Source: Thermoanaerobacterium butyriciformans
GTDB taxonomy: Bacteria; Bacillota; Thermoanaerobacteria; Thermoanaerobacterales; Thermoanaerobacteraceae
DNA: 64,000 nt
Assembly (NCBI RefSeq): GCF_017874545.1
Contig: NZ_JAGGLT010000007.1
Coordinates: forward strand, 1 to 64,000
Direction of reading: 5' to 3'
Shown here: positions 8,332 through 17,235 of the stretch, piece by piece
Layout: every line of letters begins with the position of its first letter
Position numbering within the stretch: the first letter of the stretch is position 1
The notes under the pieces: model-generated
Told to the model about the DNA's origin: nothing
The model's input: only the letters and a program-made list of their open reading frames with translations
Databases searched by the model: none
Made by a program: the position numbers and the translations under genes

Positions 8332-8450
8332 GCACTTCATTAAACTATGCAGAGCAATTGGTTTATCATTCTAAAAATTTTCAAATGCGAAATCCCTGAT
8401 ATTTTAACAATTTTCTCTAAAACAAAAACTCGAGGAAATTTTTTCTATAC

Positions 8451-8479
8451 TTGACATGACTGTATACATACTATACAAT
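8451..8479 (+). promoter_or_regulatory. marR promoter with MarR operator
   Basis: TTGACA (8451-8456), a 17-base spacer and TACAAT (8474-8479) form a near-consensus promoter. The operator GTATACATACTATAC (8462-8476) overlaps the spacer and -10. Its reverse complement, GTATAGTATGTATAC, recurs with one change at 8949-8963. The expected start of transcription, about seven bases after the -10, falls on the A of the marR ATG at 8486. Confidence 0.8.
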
Positions 8480-8485
8480 TAAGTC

Positions 8486-8932
8486 ATGGAAAAAAAGATT
8501 GAAAAAATAAGTGAATTATTTTTAAACTTAATATGCGAATTTTACGAATATGATAGCAAGGCTCGTACTTTTGGCACAGATACAGAGCTTTATCATTCTG
8601 AAATACATATGCTTCAGTGTATTCAAGATAATCCAGGTTTGCATATTTCTGCTATTGCACGTAAATTAGGTATCACAAGGGGTGCGGCATCACAAACTGC
8701 TAAAAGACTTGAAAGAAAGCAAATGATTGTAAAGGAGATGAACCAGACCAGAGGATCTAAAGTCGTCATGCACCTCACTCCCAAGGGTGAAATAGCTTGT
8801 TTTAACCATAAGTGTGCACACGAAAAGTACAACACAATCATATCCGAAATTCTAACTGGATCAAATGAAGAGCAATTAAAGTTTCTTTCAGATTTTCTTT
8901 TGCAGTTTGAAAAAGCATTAAAGGAGAATTGA
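8486..8932 (+). CDS. MarR-family regulator, probably leaderless mRNA
   Basis: This winged-helix protein is 148 residues, the usual MarR length. The DNA-binding part is at residues 52-105 (IARKLGITRGAASQTAKRLERKQMI, then the wing KVVMHLTPKGE). There is no ribosome-binding site: the ATG lies seven bases after the -10 hexamer, so the transcript should start at or next to the AUG. The same operator occurs in its own promoter and in front of the MFS gene, so it most likely represses both. Such pairs usually sense a toxic compound that the transporter exports; the compound cannot be named. Confidence 0.92.
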   Translation: MEKKIEKISELFLNLICEFYEYDSKARTFGTDTELYHSEIHMLQCIQDNPGLHISAIARKLGITRGAASQTAKRLERKQMIVKEMNQTRGSKVVMHLTPKGEIACFNHKCAHEKYNTIISEILTGSNEEQLKFLSDFLLQFEKALKEN

Positions 8933-8948
8933 TTTTTATGCAAAAAGT

Positions 8949-8963
8949 GTATAGTATATATAC
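8949..8963. promoter_or_regulatory. second MarR operator, before the MFS gene
   Basis: GTATAGTATATATAC differs by one base from the reverse complement of the site in the marR promoter. It lies in the 55 bases between marR and the transporter, 9 bases before the AGGAGG of the MFS gene. Binding here could block read-through or a local promoter. Confidence 0.65.
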
Positions 8964-8987
8964 AATATTCACAGGAGGTCTCCAAAA

Positions 8988-10178
8988 TTGAACAATCAAT
9001 CCAATGAAAAACAATTTGTAATGACAAGATCGTTTATAATTTTAATGGCAATTGTTTGCGGTGTTTCCGTTGCAAATCTTTATTATATTCAGCCATTGGA
9101 AGCACAAATTGCAGCTACATTTCATGTTTCACAAGGATCAGCAGGAATTGCAGCCATGATGACACAAATTGGTTATGCATGCGGTCTTTTACTTTTTGTT
9201 CCCCTAGGCGATATATATGAACGCCGTTCACTTATTTTACGTATGCTTCTTTTTGTTGATATATCACTACTTACGGCTGCACTATCGCCTTGTTATTTAT
9301 TACTGCTCTTTGCCATGTTTACCATGGGGATGACGACAATTGTTCCACAGATTATCGTGCCATATGCAGCACATCTTTCACCTCCAGAAGAGCAAGGTAA
9401 AGTCATTGGAGACGTTATGAGCGGTCTATTGATTGGAATCTTGACATCAAGAATATTTAGTGGACTTATTGGTGCAGTTTTAACATGGCGAGCTGTTTAT
9501 TTATTTGCAACAGGATTAATTATGATCCTTATGATTTTGATTAGAAACTATTTTCCAAAAGATCAACCTTCCTCCCAAATGTCGTGGGGAGAATTGCTTA
9601 AATCTATACCACATCTTATAAAAAATGAGCGAACATTGCGTGAATCAGCGATCAACGGTTTTTTCATGTTTGGTTCATTCAGTGCATTCTGGACTTCTCT
9701 TATTTTTTTACTTGAAACACCAGTCTATCACATGGGAACAAAAGAAGCTGGCTTATTTGGACTAGCAGGTATAGCAGGTGCTCTTGCTGCACCTTTGATA
9801 GGAAAAGGATCTGACATAAAAAGCCCCCGCTTCACAGTAGGCGTCGGTGTCATCCTATCTATGCTTGCCTATCTTTGCTTTAGTTTATTCGGATATCATA
9901 TTTGGGGCCTTATCGCAGGTGTTATCATACTTGATCTTGGAAATCAGTGTGGGCAAGTCTCCAATCAGGCAAGGGTCCAAGCACTTGGCGATTCAGCACG
10001 CAGTCGCAATAATACTGTGTTCATGTTTTCGTATTTTATCGGTGGTGCAATAGGTTCATTTCTTGGCACCCTTTGTTGGCAGCACTACGGGTGGTACGGT
10101 GTCTGCATGGTAGGACTTGCATTTCAATTTGCTGCGATAATTACTCATTTTTTGATTTACAAAAAGAAGGAATTTTAG
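8988..10178 (+). CDS. MFS-type efflux transporter
   Basis: About twelve hydrophobic segments across 396 residues and the MFS loop motif PLGDIYERRSLI (between segments 2 and 3, near residues 75-86) mark a major facilitator protein of the sugar/drug-exporter type. The start is a TTG with AGGAGG nine bases upstream; no in-frame ATG with a better site precedes it. It lies downstream of a MarR-family gene and shares its operator, so it is probably induced when MarR binds a ligand. The substrate is unknown. It is one of the few plus-strand genes here, and together with marR may be an acquired two-gene cassette. Confidence 0.88.
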   Translation: MNNQSNEKQFVMTRSFIILMAIVCGVSVANLYYIQPLEAQIAATFHVSQGSAGIAAMMTQIGYACGLLLFVPLGDIYERRSLILRMLLFVDISLLTAALSPCYLLLLFAMFTMGMTTIVPQIIVPYAAHLSPPEEQGKVIGDVMSGLLIGILTSRIFSGLIGAVLTWRAVYLFATGLIMILMILIRNYFPKDQPSSQMSWGELLKSIPHLIKNERTLRESAINGFFMFGSFSAFWTSLIFLLETPVYHMGTKEAGLFGLAGIAGALAAPLIGKGSDIKSPRFTVGVGVILSMLAYLCFSLFGYHIWGLIAGVIILDLGNQCGQVSNQARVQALGDSARSRNNTVFMFSYFIGGAIGSFLGTLCWQHYGWYGVCMVGLAFQFAAIITHFLIYKKKEF

Positions 10179-10214
10179 AAATGAATTTGATAATGTTTTT
10201 GTTTAGCTATTTTT

Positions 10215-10244
10215 ATAAAAACAAAAAACCGCAAATGCTTGCGG
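10215..10244 (-). terminator. terminator of tRNA-Pro
   Basis: On the minus strand CCGCAA and TTGCGG pair around a four-base loop (10229-10244). TTTTTTGTTTTT follows. It lies 15 bases past the tRNA 3' end. Confidence 0.8.
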
Positions 10245-10259
10245 CTACTGACTTTTGAA

Positions 10260-10335
10260 TGGTCTGAGTGACTGGATTTGAACCAGCGACCTCCAGAACC
10301 CCATTCTGGCGCGCTACCAACTGCGCCACACCCAG
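10260..10335 (-). tRNA. tRNA-Pro (anticodon GGG)
   Basis: The 76-base cloverleaf is complete and CCA is encoded. A seven-base acceptor stem starts C1-G72 with A73, the identity pattern of bacterial tRNA-Pro. The D-arm is GCGC/GCGC. The anticodon stem CCAGA/TCTGG closes the loop ATGGGGT, giving anticodon GGG followed by G37. The T-arm is GCTGG-TTCAAAT-CCAGT. The anticodon reads CCC and CCU codons. It has its own promoter and terminator and stands alone between the MFS gene and spoIVA. Confidence 0.95.
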
Positions 10336-10351
10336 ACATCTTACAATAGAT

Positions 10352-10380
10352 ATTATAAAACGTAATGCTCAAAAAATCAA
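10352..10380 (-). promoter_or_regulatory. promoter of tRNA-Pro
   Basis: TTGATT (10375-10380) and TATAAT (10352-10357) are spaced by 17 bases on the minus strand. The start of transcription would lie about ten bases before the mature tRNA 5' end. The -35 begins just after the spoIVA stop codon. Confidence 0.8.
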
Positions 10381-10383
10381 GTA

Positions 10384-11862
10384 TCACAATATGATGCAGA
10401 TTATACCGCCACCTCCGTCATTGACAATTCGCTCAAGTGTATCCCTCAGCCTCATGCTTACATTGTCTGGAATCTTACCAAGTTTATTCTGCATACCTTC
10501 TTTTACAAGGTCGCTTAAAGATTTACCAAATATATTTGACTCCCATATCTTGTCTGGATCATTTTCAAATTGCTCTGTAATGTATTTTACAAAATCTTCG
10601 CTTTGCTTTTCCGTACCTACGATTGGAGATACTTCTGTTGTCACATCTGTCCTAAATATGTGTAAAGATGGTGCAGATGCTCTTAGCCTCACCGCAAAGC
10701 TTCCACCTTGTCGCACTATCTCCGGTTTTTCAAACTCCATATTGTCAATACTTGCAGGAACTACTCCTACACCTTTCTTTTTTGCATCTTCTATAGCATC
10801 TTTTAATTTATCGTACTCTGATTTTGCATATGATAATTCTTTCATCATTTTCATGAGATCTCTATCTCCGCGAATCTCAAGACCACATTCATCACTTAAT
10901 ATTTTAAAGAAAAGGCCTTCTTTTGTCTTTGCTTCTATATCTGCAATTCCTTCGCCTGGATCGATTTTTCTAACTATTACTTCTGACATGTTTTCATTTG
11001 ATTTTATAATATCAGCCGTCTTCTTTATATCCCTCAGCCTAAATAAATCATTGATGCTTTGCTTTATAGAATTCATAATGCTTTGTTTCAGCCAGTGGTC
11101 ATTTTCAAGTACATCGACCCACCTAGGAAGATCAATGTTAAGCTCAGTTATAGGGAATTCGTACAACACTTTTTCAAGTATTTCTTTAGTGTCGTCAGTT
11201 CCCATTTTAAGTACATTTACTGCTACAACAGGTACGTCGTACTTTGTTTCCAACTCTTCTTCCAATTTTATTGTGTCAGCATCTTCAGGATGGGTCGTAT
11301 TTAACAGTATAATAAATGGCTTTTGTATGTCTTTTAATTCTTTCACAACTCTTTCTTCCGGTTCAACATAATTATCTCTTGGTATATCCGTAATGCTTCC
11401 ATCCGTAGTTACAACAAGACCAATTGTAGAGTGATCGTTTATAACTTTTTTAGTGCCAATTTCTGCAGCTTCTTCAAAAGGTATTTCATAATCATACCAA
11501 GGAGTAGTAATCATTCTAGGCTTATCACCTTCTAAGTATCCCATTGCCCCTTTAACCATATATCCTACACAGTCAACTAATCTCACGCTGAATCTGGTTT
11601 TTTCATTCAAAGATATTTCGACAGCCTTTTCTGGTACAAACTTAGGCTCTGTAGTCATAATCGTTTTGCCTGCTGCACTTTGAGGTAATTCGTCTTGAAC
11701 TCTTTCTTTAAGGTTGGCATTATCAATATTAGGCAATACTAAAATATCCATGAATCTTTTTATAAACGTCGATTTTCCCGTACGGACAGGCCCTACTACA
11801 CCGATATAGATGTCACCTTCAGTTCTTTCAGCTATATCCTTATAAATATCGTAATTGTCCAC
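10384..11862 (-). CDS. spoIVA: stage IV sporulation protein A (spore coat ATPase)
   Basis: SpoIVA forms the ATP-driven basement layer of the spore coat on the forespore surface, in the mother cell. The protein, 492 residues from the start used here, opens with DIYKDIAERTEGDIYIGVVG and the Walker A GPVRTGKST, a TRAFAC GTPase-like domain that hydrolyses ATP. It ends in the conserved GGGGIICIIL tail needed for membrane anchoring. I chose the GTG at 11862 because AGGAGG lies eight bases before it and homologues start at this point; the frame is open eight codons further. A sigma-E-like promoter lies at 11919-11946. Confidence 0.96.
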   Translation of the reverse strand: MDNYDIYKDIAERTEGDIYIGVVGPVRTGKSTFIKRFMDILVLPNIDNANLKERVQDELPQSAAGKTIMTTEPKFVPEKAVEISLNEKTRFSVRLVDCVGYMVKGAMGYLEGDKPRMITTPWYDYEIPFEEAAEIGTKKVINDHSTIGLVVTTDGSITDIPRDNYVEPEERVVKELKDIQKPFIILLNTTHPEDADTIKLEEELETKYDVPVVAVNVLKMGTDDTKEILEKVLYEFPITELNIDLPRWVDVLENDHWLKQSIMNSIKQSINDLFRLRDIKKTADIIKSNENMSEVIVRKIDPGEGIADIEAKTKEGLFFKILSDECGLEIRGDRDLMKMMKELSYAKSEYDKLKDAIEDAKKKGVGVVPASIDNMEFEKPEIVRQGGSFAVRLRASAPSLHIFRTDVTTEVSPIVGTEKQSEDFVKYITEQFENDPDKIWESNIFGKSLSDLVKEGMQNKLGKIPDNVSMRLRDTLERIVNDGGGGIICIIL

Positions 11863-11918
11863 ATCATTTCCCTCCTTTTTGTGCAATAAAATATTGTTTT
11901 TTATACTTTAACACTACA

Positions 11919-11946
11919 TATATATGAGGGAAATGAACAAATATGA
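11919..11946 (-). promoter_or_regulatory. candidate sigma-E promoter of spoIVA
   Basis: On the minus strand TCATATT (11940-11946) fits the sigma-E -35 (KMATATT). After 13 bases CATATATA (11919-11926) fits the -10 (CATACAHT) at six of eight positions. The spacer is one base short of the usual 14-15. spoIVA is a known sigma-E gene in Bacillus. Confidence 0.5.
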
Positions 11947-11965
11947 ATAAAAAAGAGGACATAAA

Positions 11966-12958
11966 TTATATATCCTCCATCTCGTGTTTTTTATTTCTCG
12001 TCATTAGCGAATAAACTGCTTCTCGCGGATCTTTTCCTTCAAACAATATTGAGTAAATTTCACATGTTATAGGCATTTCTATATTGTGCATTTTCGAGAG
12101 CTTATAGGCTGACTTAGTAGTGTTGACTCCTTCAACAACCATTCCAATTTCATCTAGCGTCTCATTCAAGGATTTGCCTTGTCCAATTTTTATGCCGGCT
12201 CTCCTGTTACGTGAATACATACTTGTACATGTTACAATAAGATCCCCCATGCCAGTTAACCCCAAAAATGTCAATGGATCTGAACCAAGGGCTACGCCAA
12301 GACGTGTAATTTCAGCAAGTCCCCTTGTCATAAGTGCAGCTTTCGTATTGTCACCAAATCCAAGGCCATCTGAAATACCTGCGCCAAGGGCAATTATATT
12401 TTTAAGAGAACCTCCCAATTCAACACCAATCAAATCTTTATTTATATACAGCCTGAAATTCTCATCCATCATCACATCCTGTACATATTCACATGCGTTT
12501 ATGTCATCTGATGATATAACACATACCGTAGGTATGTGCTTGCATACTTCTTCTGCATGGCTTGGACCCGAAAGCACAACAACTGGATTATCTATCATCT
12601 CTTTTATAACTTGAGACATTCTTTTTAAGCTTGAAGTCTCTAGGCCTTTTGCCAAATTTACAATTATCGATTCTTTATCTATTACACCGCTTATTCTTTC
12701 TACAACACTTCTTACTGCATGTGACGGTACTGCCATCACTACAATCTTCTTATTTTCCAGCGCATACTCTATATCAGTTGTTATGCCAATGCTTTCAGGC
12801 AACCTTACATCAAGATATTTTTTGTTGTAGTGAGTATCTTGAATTTCTTCTAACTGTTCTTGATCTTTTGTCCAAATACATACATTATGTCTCATCGAAT
12901 TCAAATGAATTGCCATTGCCGTTCCCCAACTGCCGGCACCTAATACTGCTATGTCCAT
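11966..12958 (-). CDS. gpsA: glycerol-3-phosphate dehydrogenase [NAD(P)+]
   Basis: The 330-residue enzyme begins with the Rossmann loop [13 protein letters not shown] and carries the family signatures [39 protein letters not shown] (active-site Lys within) and [14 protein letters not shown]. It reduces dihydroxyacetone phosphate to glycerol-3-phosphate, the backbone for phospholipids. It follows plsY with a 15-base gap, so the two consecutive steps of lipid entry are encoded together. GAGGGA precedes the ATG with a somewhat long spacing. Confidence 0.97.
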   Translation of the reverse strand: MDIAVLGAGSWGTAMAIHLNSMRHNVCIWTKDQEQLEEIQDTHYNKKYLDVRLPESIGITTDIEYALENKKIVVMAVPSHAVRSVVERISGVIDKESIIVNLAKGLETSSLKRMSQVIKEMIDNPVVVLSGPSHAEEVCKHIPTVCVISSDDINACEYVQDVMMDENFRLYINKDLIGVELGGSLKNIIALGAGISDGLGFGDNTKAALMTRGLAEITRLGVALGSDPLTFLGLTGMGDLIVTCTSMYSRNRRAGIKIGQGKSLNETLDEIGMVVEGVNTTKSAYKLSKMHNIEMPITCEIYSILFEGKDPREAVYSLMTRNKKHEMEDI

Positions 12959-12973
12959 ATCAGATATCCCTCT

Positions 12974-13573
12974 TTACTTAATATTAGTCTTTTGACCCAG
13001 CTTCGATTCAGTTCCATTAAGTAATCGTTTTATATTGGCTCTATGCTGAAATACAGCCAGTGATGTAATTATTATCGCAAATACTAGCATATTAGGTGAT
13101 CTATAATAAATAATATTTAATAAAAGAAAAGATATAGCTCCCAAGATTGAACCCAATGAAACATATTTACTTATCGAGATAATTGCAATTCCTATTATCA
13201 ACGATAAAATGGCAATAGCTGGATTTATACTTATTATTGCGCCAAAGCTTGTGGCAATACCCTTTCCACCTTTGAATCCTAAAAAAACAGGCCAATTATG
13301 TCCACAAACGACAGCAATTCCAGCCATAAGTCCACCTAAATCTCCAGCTATCAATCTGCCTAATAAAACTGCTAAAACTCCTTTTAAAGCATCAGACAAA
13401 AATACTAAAAAGGCAACTTTAAATCCCAAAACCCTCATAACGTTTGTGGCTCCAGCATTGCCACTACCGTATTTTCTTATATCAGCTCTTTTTATGTAAT
13501 TAGTAAAAAAATAAGCGCTATTGAAAGATCCAATTAAATAAGACAGTATCGCTGCAATAGCTATTTTTAACAT
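12974..13573 (-). CDS. plsY: acyl-phosphate:glycerol-3-phosphate acyltransferase
   Basis: PlsY is an integral membrane enzyme of about 200 residues with five or more membrane segments; this one has 199. Its three conserved loops are present: GSFNSAYF near residue 16, [15 protein letters not shown] near residues 34-48, and [19 protein letters not shown] near residue 91. It acylates position 1 of glycerol-3-phosphate using acyl phosphate from PlsX. AGGAGGTGA precedes the ATG. It lies between der and gpsA in a der-plsY-gpsA block common in Firmicutes. Confidence 0.97.
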   Translation of the reverse strand: MLKIAIAAILSYLIGSFNSAYFFTNYIKRADIRKYGSGNAGATNVMRVLGFKVAFLVFLSDALKGVLAVLLGRLIAGDLGGLMAGIAVVCGHNWPVFLGFKGGKGIATSFGAIISINPAIAILSLIIGIAIISISKYVSLGSILGAISFLLLNIIYYRSPNMLVFAIIITSLAVFQHRANIKRLLNGTESKLGQKTNIK

Positions 13574-13585
13574 GAGTTCACCTCC

Positions 13586-14905
13586 TTACTTTTCACCTTT
13601 TTTTCTTATTTCAATTTTTAATGGCACACCCTGAAATCCAAAATTATCCCTTATAGTGTTTTCTAAAAACCTCACATATGAAAAATGCATTATTTCCGGA
13701 TCATTGACAAATACCGCAAATGATGGCGGTTTGATGCCAAACTGTGTTACATAATAAATCTTTAATAAACGACCTTTTTCAGCAGGTGGTGGATTTATAA
13801 GTAATGCTTCACTTATAACATTATTTAAAAGCCCTGTTGAAATCCTCTTATTGTACTCTTCCCAAACGCTATTTATTTCCTCAAACAGTTTATTAAGCCT
13901 TTGTCCTGTTTTGGCTGATATAAATATTGTAGATGCAAAGCTCATAAAAGAAAATTTTTCTTTTATGGCTTTTAAATACTCGTTGACAGTATTGTTGTCT
14001 TTTTCAATCAAATCCCATTTATTAACTGCAATAATAATTGCTTTATTCTGCTCAAATGCATAACCTGCTATTTTCGTGTCCTGCTCTGTTGGACCTTCAG
14101 TAGCATCTATTACTAAGATACATATATCAGATCTGTCTATAGCCGACAATGCTCTTAATACACTGTACCTCTCAATTTTATCTTCTATTCTGCCTTTTTT
14201 CCTCATACCTGCAGTATCAATTATAACGTACTTTTTATCATCTTTTTCAAAATACGTATCAAGTGCATCTCTTGTGGTACCTGGTATATCGCTAACAATT
14301 GCCCTTTCTTCCCCCAATATCTTATTCACAAGAGATGACTTGCCTACATTCGGTTTCCCAATAAAGCAAATCTTTATAGTTTCTTCGTCATAGTCATCTA
14401 TATGCTCAGGAATATTTTTAATAACTTCATCAAGTAAATCTCCTATACCGAGCCCATTTGACGCAGATATTGCTATAGGCTCTCCAAAGCCAAGTCTCAT
14501 TGAATCGTAATATGAAATAGGCATCTCTTTAAAATTATCTACTTTGTTTAAAACAAGTATCACTTTCTTACGAGATTTTCTAAGCATATTTGCTACATCT
14601 TCATCCACCGGGCTTAAGCCATCCTTAGCATCTATAACAAACAATATCAAGTCAACAGTTTTTAAAGCCACCTCTACCTGCATCCTTATTTTTGAAAAAA
14701 ACTCGTCTTCAGAATCTGGTTCTAATCCACCTGTATCAACAAGTATAAATTTTTTCCCCAGCCACTCTGTCTCAAAGTAAATTCTATCACGAGTAACACC
14801 AGGTTTATCTTCTACTATAGAAATTCTCTGACCTGTTATTTTGTTAAATAAAGTTGATTTGCCTACATTTGGTCTGCCTACTATGCCAACCATAGGATAT
14901 GCCAC
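13586..14905 (-). CDS. der: ribosome biogenesis GTPase Der (EngA)
   Basis: Two GTPase domains in tandem identify Der. The first has GRPNVGKSTLFNK, DTGG and NKVD; the second, near residue 175 on, has GKPNVGKSSLVNK, DTAGMRKKGR and NKWD. A C-terminal KH-like domain ends in VPLKIEIRKKGEK. Der assists 50S subunit assembly. Length is 439 residues, normal for the family. The start is a GTG with GGAAGG seven bases upstream. It is 12 bases from plsY and 4 from the DUF512 gene, consistent with one operon. Confidence 0.97.
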   Translation of the reverse strand: MAYPMVGIVGRPNVGKSTLFNKITGQRISIVEDKPGVTRDRIYFETEWLGKKFILVDTGGLEPDSEDEFFSKIRMQVEVALKTVDLILFVIDAKDGLSPVDEDVANMLRKSRKKVILVLNKVDNFKEMPISYYDSMRLGFGEPIAISASNGLGIGDLLDEVIKNIPEHIDDYDEETIKICFIGKPNVGKSSLVNKILGEERAIVSDIPGTTRDALDTYFEKDDKKYVIIDTAGMRKKGRIEDKIERYSVLRALSAIDRSDICILVIDATEGPTEQDTKIAGYAFEQNKAIIIAVNKWDLIEKDNNTVNEYLKAIKEKFSFMSFASTIFISAKTGQRLNKLFEEINSVWEEYNKRISTGLLNNVISEALLINPPPAEKGRLLKIYYVTQFGIKPPSFAVFVNDPEIMHFSYVRFLENTIRDNFGFQGVPLKIEIRKKGEK

Positions 14906-14909
14906 AATA

Positions 14910-16214
14910 TCACCTTCCAGTTATCTTTTGTATGAAATTTTTACCGTTAACTTCAGATACTATTACTTTCGCATTTAATTCTTTTTCTATATCATCAATA
15001 GTTACATCATCCAAAAAAGAATCTGTACCTTCTTTTATCATACTATCCGGTATTACTAATATTTCACCGTTTAATTTTCCCTTTAATTGAGTGATTATAT
15101 CTCTACCTGTTATAAGTCCTGCTACAGTTATCTTATGTCCAAAAAAATTATTTATAATTGGAACAACTTTAATGTTTATACCTTTCTTCACTAACATATC
15201 AACATGGTCCTTAATAAATTTATATGCAGACACACCTGTTATAACACAATAAGTTTTATTCGATGGCTTTATATTGCCGATTTTTTTATAATAATCCTCA
15301 AACTGTTTCTTAAACATTGCCATAAGTCCGACGCCATTTTCAATTTGTGGAAAACCTTCATAACTATTGTAGTCAGGTATATCCTTATTCGCCAACACAT
15401 AAAACTCATCAGCAGCAAATATAAAAGATGTTCCTTTCTCTTTTTTTAATTTTTTCTGCCACATTGATATTTGAGATAGTACTTTTTCTGCCCCTTCTTT
15501 ATCGTACGAATCGAGTTTAAAAAGTCCTTCCCTGTGATCTGTAAGCCCAACGGGAACTGCTGCTGCCGATTTTACTCCAGGATACAGTTTTGATAAATCA
15601 TCGATTGTTTTATCGAGAATACTTCCATCGTTAAGTCCTGGGCATAAGACTATCTGGCAGTGTACTTCTATTTTGTTTTCAGTTAATTCTTTTATTTTAT
15701 CTAAAATCCCATCAGCATGGGGATTTCGCATTAATTCTTTTCGAACATTGTCATCTGTTGCATGGACAGATAAATATATTGGAGACATTCTGTATTTAAT
15801 TATTCTTGAAAACTCAGAATCACTTACATTTGTAAGTGTTACAAAGTTACCTTGTAAAAAAGATAATCGATAATCATCGTCTTTAAAAGCCAAAGTTTTT
15901 CTAACATTTTTAGGCAACTGATCAACAAAACAAAAAACGCATTTATTCCTACATTGCTTTAGCTTATCTATAATTCCTGTCTCAAATACTAATCCTAAAT
16001 CCTCATCATAATCTTTCTCTATGTCATAAATATATTCCTCACCATTTTCTTTTTTTATCAAAAGATCTATATGCTCATTTGCTATTTGAAATTTATAATC
16101 AATTAAGTCAATTATTTCGCTTCCATTTATCGATACTAATGTATCACCACTTTTTATGCCCAATTCATCCGCAATGCTATCTTTAACTACATCTTTTATT
16201 TTATGATATGCCAT
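14910..16214 (-). CDS. DUF512 protein with PDZ and radical-SAM-like domain
   Basis: The 434-residue protein has a PDZ-like domain at residues 1-50 (IADELGIKSGDTLVSINGSE). A CRNKCVFCFVDQLP motif follows near residue 88, with the CxxxCxxC spacing of radical SAM 4Fe-4S sites. The C-terminal part is the DUF512 region (NFFGHKITVAGLITGRDI and the VIPDSMIK stretch). The family is widespread next to der in Firmicutes, and its reaction is not established. AGGAGG precedes the ATG. Unlike the fragment at 3975-4988, the cluster motif is complete, so this one should be functional. Confidence 0.9.
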   Translation of the reverse strand: MAYHKIKDVVKDSIADELGIKSGDTLVSINGSEIIDLIDYKFQIANEHIDLLIKKENGEEYIYDIEKDYDEDLGLVFETGIIDKLKQCRNKCVFCFVDQLPKNVRKTLAFKDDDYRLSFLQGNFVTLTNVSDSEFSRIIKYRMSPIYLSVHATDDNVRKELMRNPHADGILDKIKELTENKIEVHCQIVLCPGLNDGSILDKTIDDLSKLYPGVKSAAAVPVGLTDHREGLFKLDSYDKEGAEKVLSQISMWQKKLKKEKGTSFIFAADEFYVLANKDIPDYNSYEGFPQIENGVGLMAMFKKQFEDYYKKIGNIKPSNKTYCVITGVSAYKFIKDHVDMLVKKGINIKVVPIINNFFGHKITVAGLITGRDIITQLKGKLNGEILVIPDSMIKEGTDSFLDDVTIDDIEKELNAKVIVSEVNGKNFIQKITGR

Positions 16215-16265
16215 TTAGTTTCCTCCTATAAAATATCCAATAATATTATGAATTAATAGGAGAAG

Positions 16266-16730
16266 TTAGTCAAGCTCTTTTAGTCTTGATTTTACTTTAT
16301 TTACTATGTCCAAAAAATTATTGTACTTTTTAATTATTCCATATACAGTAAACGGTCGTCCCACAGATATGATTTTAAATCTTCTAGATGTCATGCCACC
16401 CAGTTTTGTCAATAATCCAATAGCAGGTAGTGTATCTATCAGCAGTATTTCATTTTCACCAATTCCAGATTCTTTTAAAAAACTTCTTACAGCTTTCATC
16501 ATTATTTTTCTTCCGCTTTTAGCACCTATTGCATAGACGTCATTGTCGTACTCATCGATTCCCATGTAAAATGGAATTCCTATTTGATTGCCTTCTGTCA
16601 AATCATAATGAGGTAAAGACAAAATTTCATCAAACGTGGGAATCCTATCATTTGGAAGCAATCCAACATGGATAGACGCAGCGACAATAGACGAATGGGC
16701 ACTTCCATAACAAATATACGCTACAATCAT
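16266..16730 (-). CDS. DUF3189 family protein, copy 2
   Basis: About 154 residues begin MIVAYICYGSAHSSIVAASI, the start pattern of DUF3189 proteins, whose function is unknown. A Gly/Lys-rich ALGAKSGRK-like turn (here YAIGAKSGRKIM) follows near residue 79. I favour the ATG at 16730, seven bases after GAGG; a GTG at 16742 overlapping the previous stop is possible. It forms a tandem pair with the next gene, with which it shares an N-terminal (Y-C/S-Y-x-x-x-x-S-x-V/I-A-A) pattern. The pair sits in a block with sporulation genes. Confidence 0.75.
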   Translation of the reverse strand: MIVAYICYGSAHSSIVAASIHVGLLPNDRIPTFDEILSLPHYDLTEGNQIGIPFYMGIDEYDNDVYAIGAKSGRKIMMKAVRSFLKESGIGENEILLIDTLPAIGLLTKLGGMTSRRFKIISVGRPFTVYGIIKKYNNFLDIVNKVKSRLKELD

Positions 16731-16738
16731 ATTTACCC

Positions 16739-17191
16739 TCACATATAATTAAGTTTCAAATCTAAGACAAAATTTTTCATTCTATCTAATTTTTTAACAA
16801 ATAAATAGTACAAAATACACTCTACAAGATTTCTGAAAATTGATGTTTTCCTGAGATATAAAAATAGTTTCATACATTTAGGTTCAAATTTACTTGTATC
16901 TACAAATATCAGCTTATCATATTCCATATTAAATATTTTCCTAAATCCCTCAAGGGTTTTCTTTATATTATCGCTATAATTTTTCATTCCGATTGCATAT
17001 ATTTCATGGTAGTTTTCATCAATTCCGATATATTTTAATTCACCGTAGTCTGTTTTTAAAATCTCTGGAATACTAAAAAATACATCCTTACCAACTTTAT
17101 CTTTTATAATTTTCGTATGAATGTATGCTGCAATAACTGACGAATAGCATCCAAAATAGCTGTAATAAATTACTTTCAACCTAACCACCAC
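16739..17191 (-). CDS. DUF3189 family protein, copy 1
   Basis: The product is up to 150 residues long. It opens LKVIYYSYFGCYSSVIAAYIHT and shares the layout of its downstream neighbour, including EIYAIGMKN in place of DVYAIGAKS and a FVDTSKFEP strand in place of LIDTLPAIG. The two are clearly paralogues, but sequence similarity is modest. The reading frame starts at a GTG at 17191, and a TTG five codons in would give LKVIYYS with the family-like start. No function is known. It ends overlapping the possible GTG of the second copy. Confidence 0.7.
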   Translation of the reverse strand: MVVRLKVIYYSYFGCYSSVIAAYIHTKIIKDKVGKDVFFSIPEILKTDYGELKYIGIDENYHEIYAIGMKNYSDNIKKTLEGFRKIFNMEYDKLIFVDTSKFEPKCMKLFLYLRKTSIFRNLVECILYYLFVKKLDRMKNFVLDLKLNYM

Positions 17192-17209
17192 ATAATCTTA
17201 TATATTTAA

Positions 17210-17231
17210 AATTGGTGCATGCGCACCAATT
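17210..17231 (-). terminator. hairpin after spoIIP
   Basis: A 9-bp perfect stem AATTGGTGC / GCACCAATT with a four-base loop lies five bases after the spoIIP stop codon. It is followed on the minus strand by TTTAAATATATAAG rather than a clean U-run. It may be a weak terminator or an mRNA 3' stabiliser. Confidence 0.5.
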
Positions 17232-17235
17232 GATA

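Noticed and set aside
8397..8412. TTAACAA near the marR promoter as a Rex box
   Set aside because: The other half-site TTGTTAA is missing.
10268..11371. Long plus-strand reading frame of 367 codons opposite spoIVA
   Set aside because: It is the complement of spoIVA and tRNA-Pro; its protein has no domain and no ribosome-binding site.
16215..16265. AT-rich gap after the DUF3189 pair as a regulatory site
   Set aside because: Only weak AT repeats, no stable stem and no known motif.
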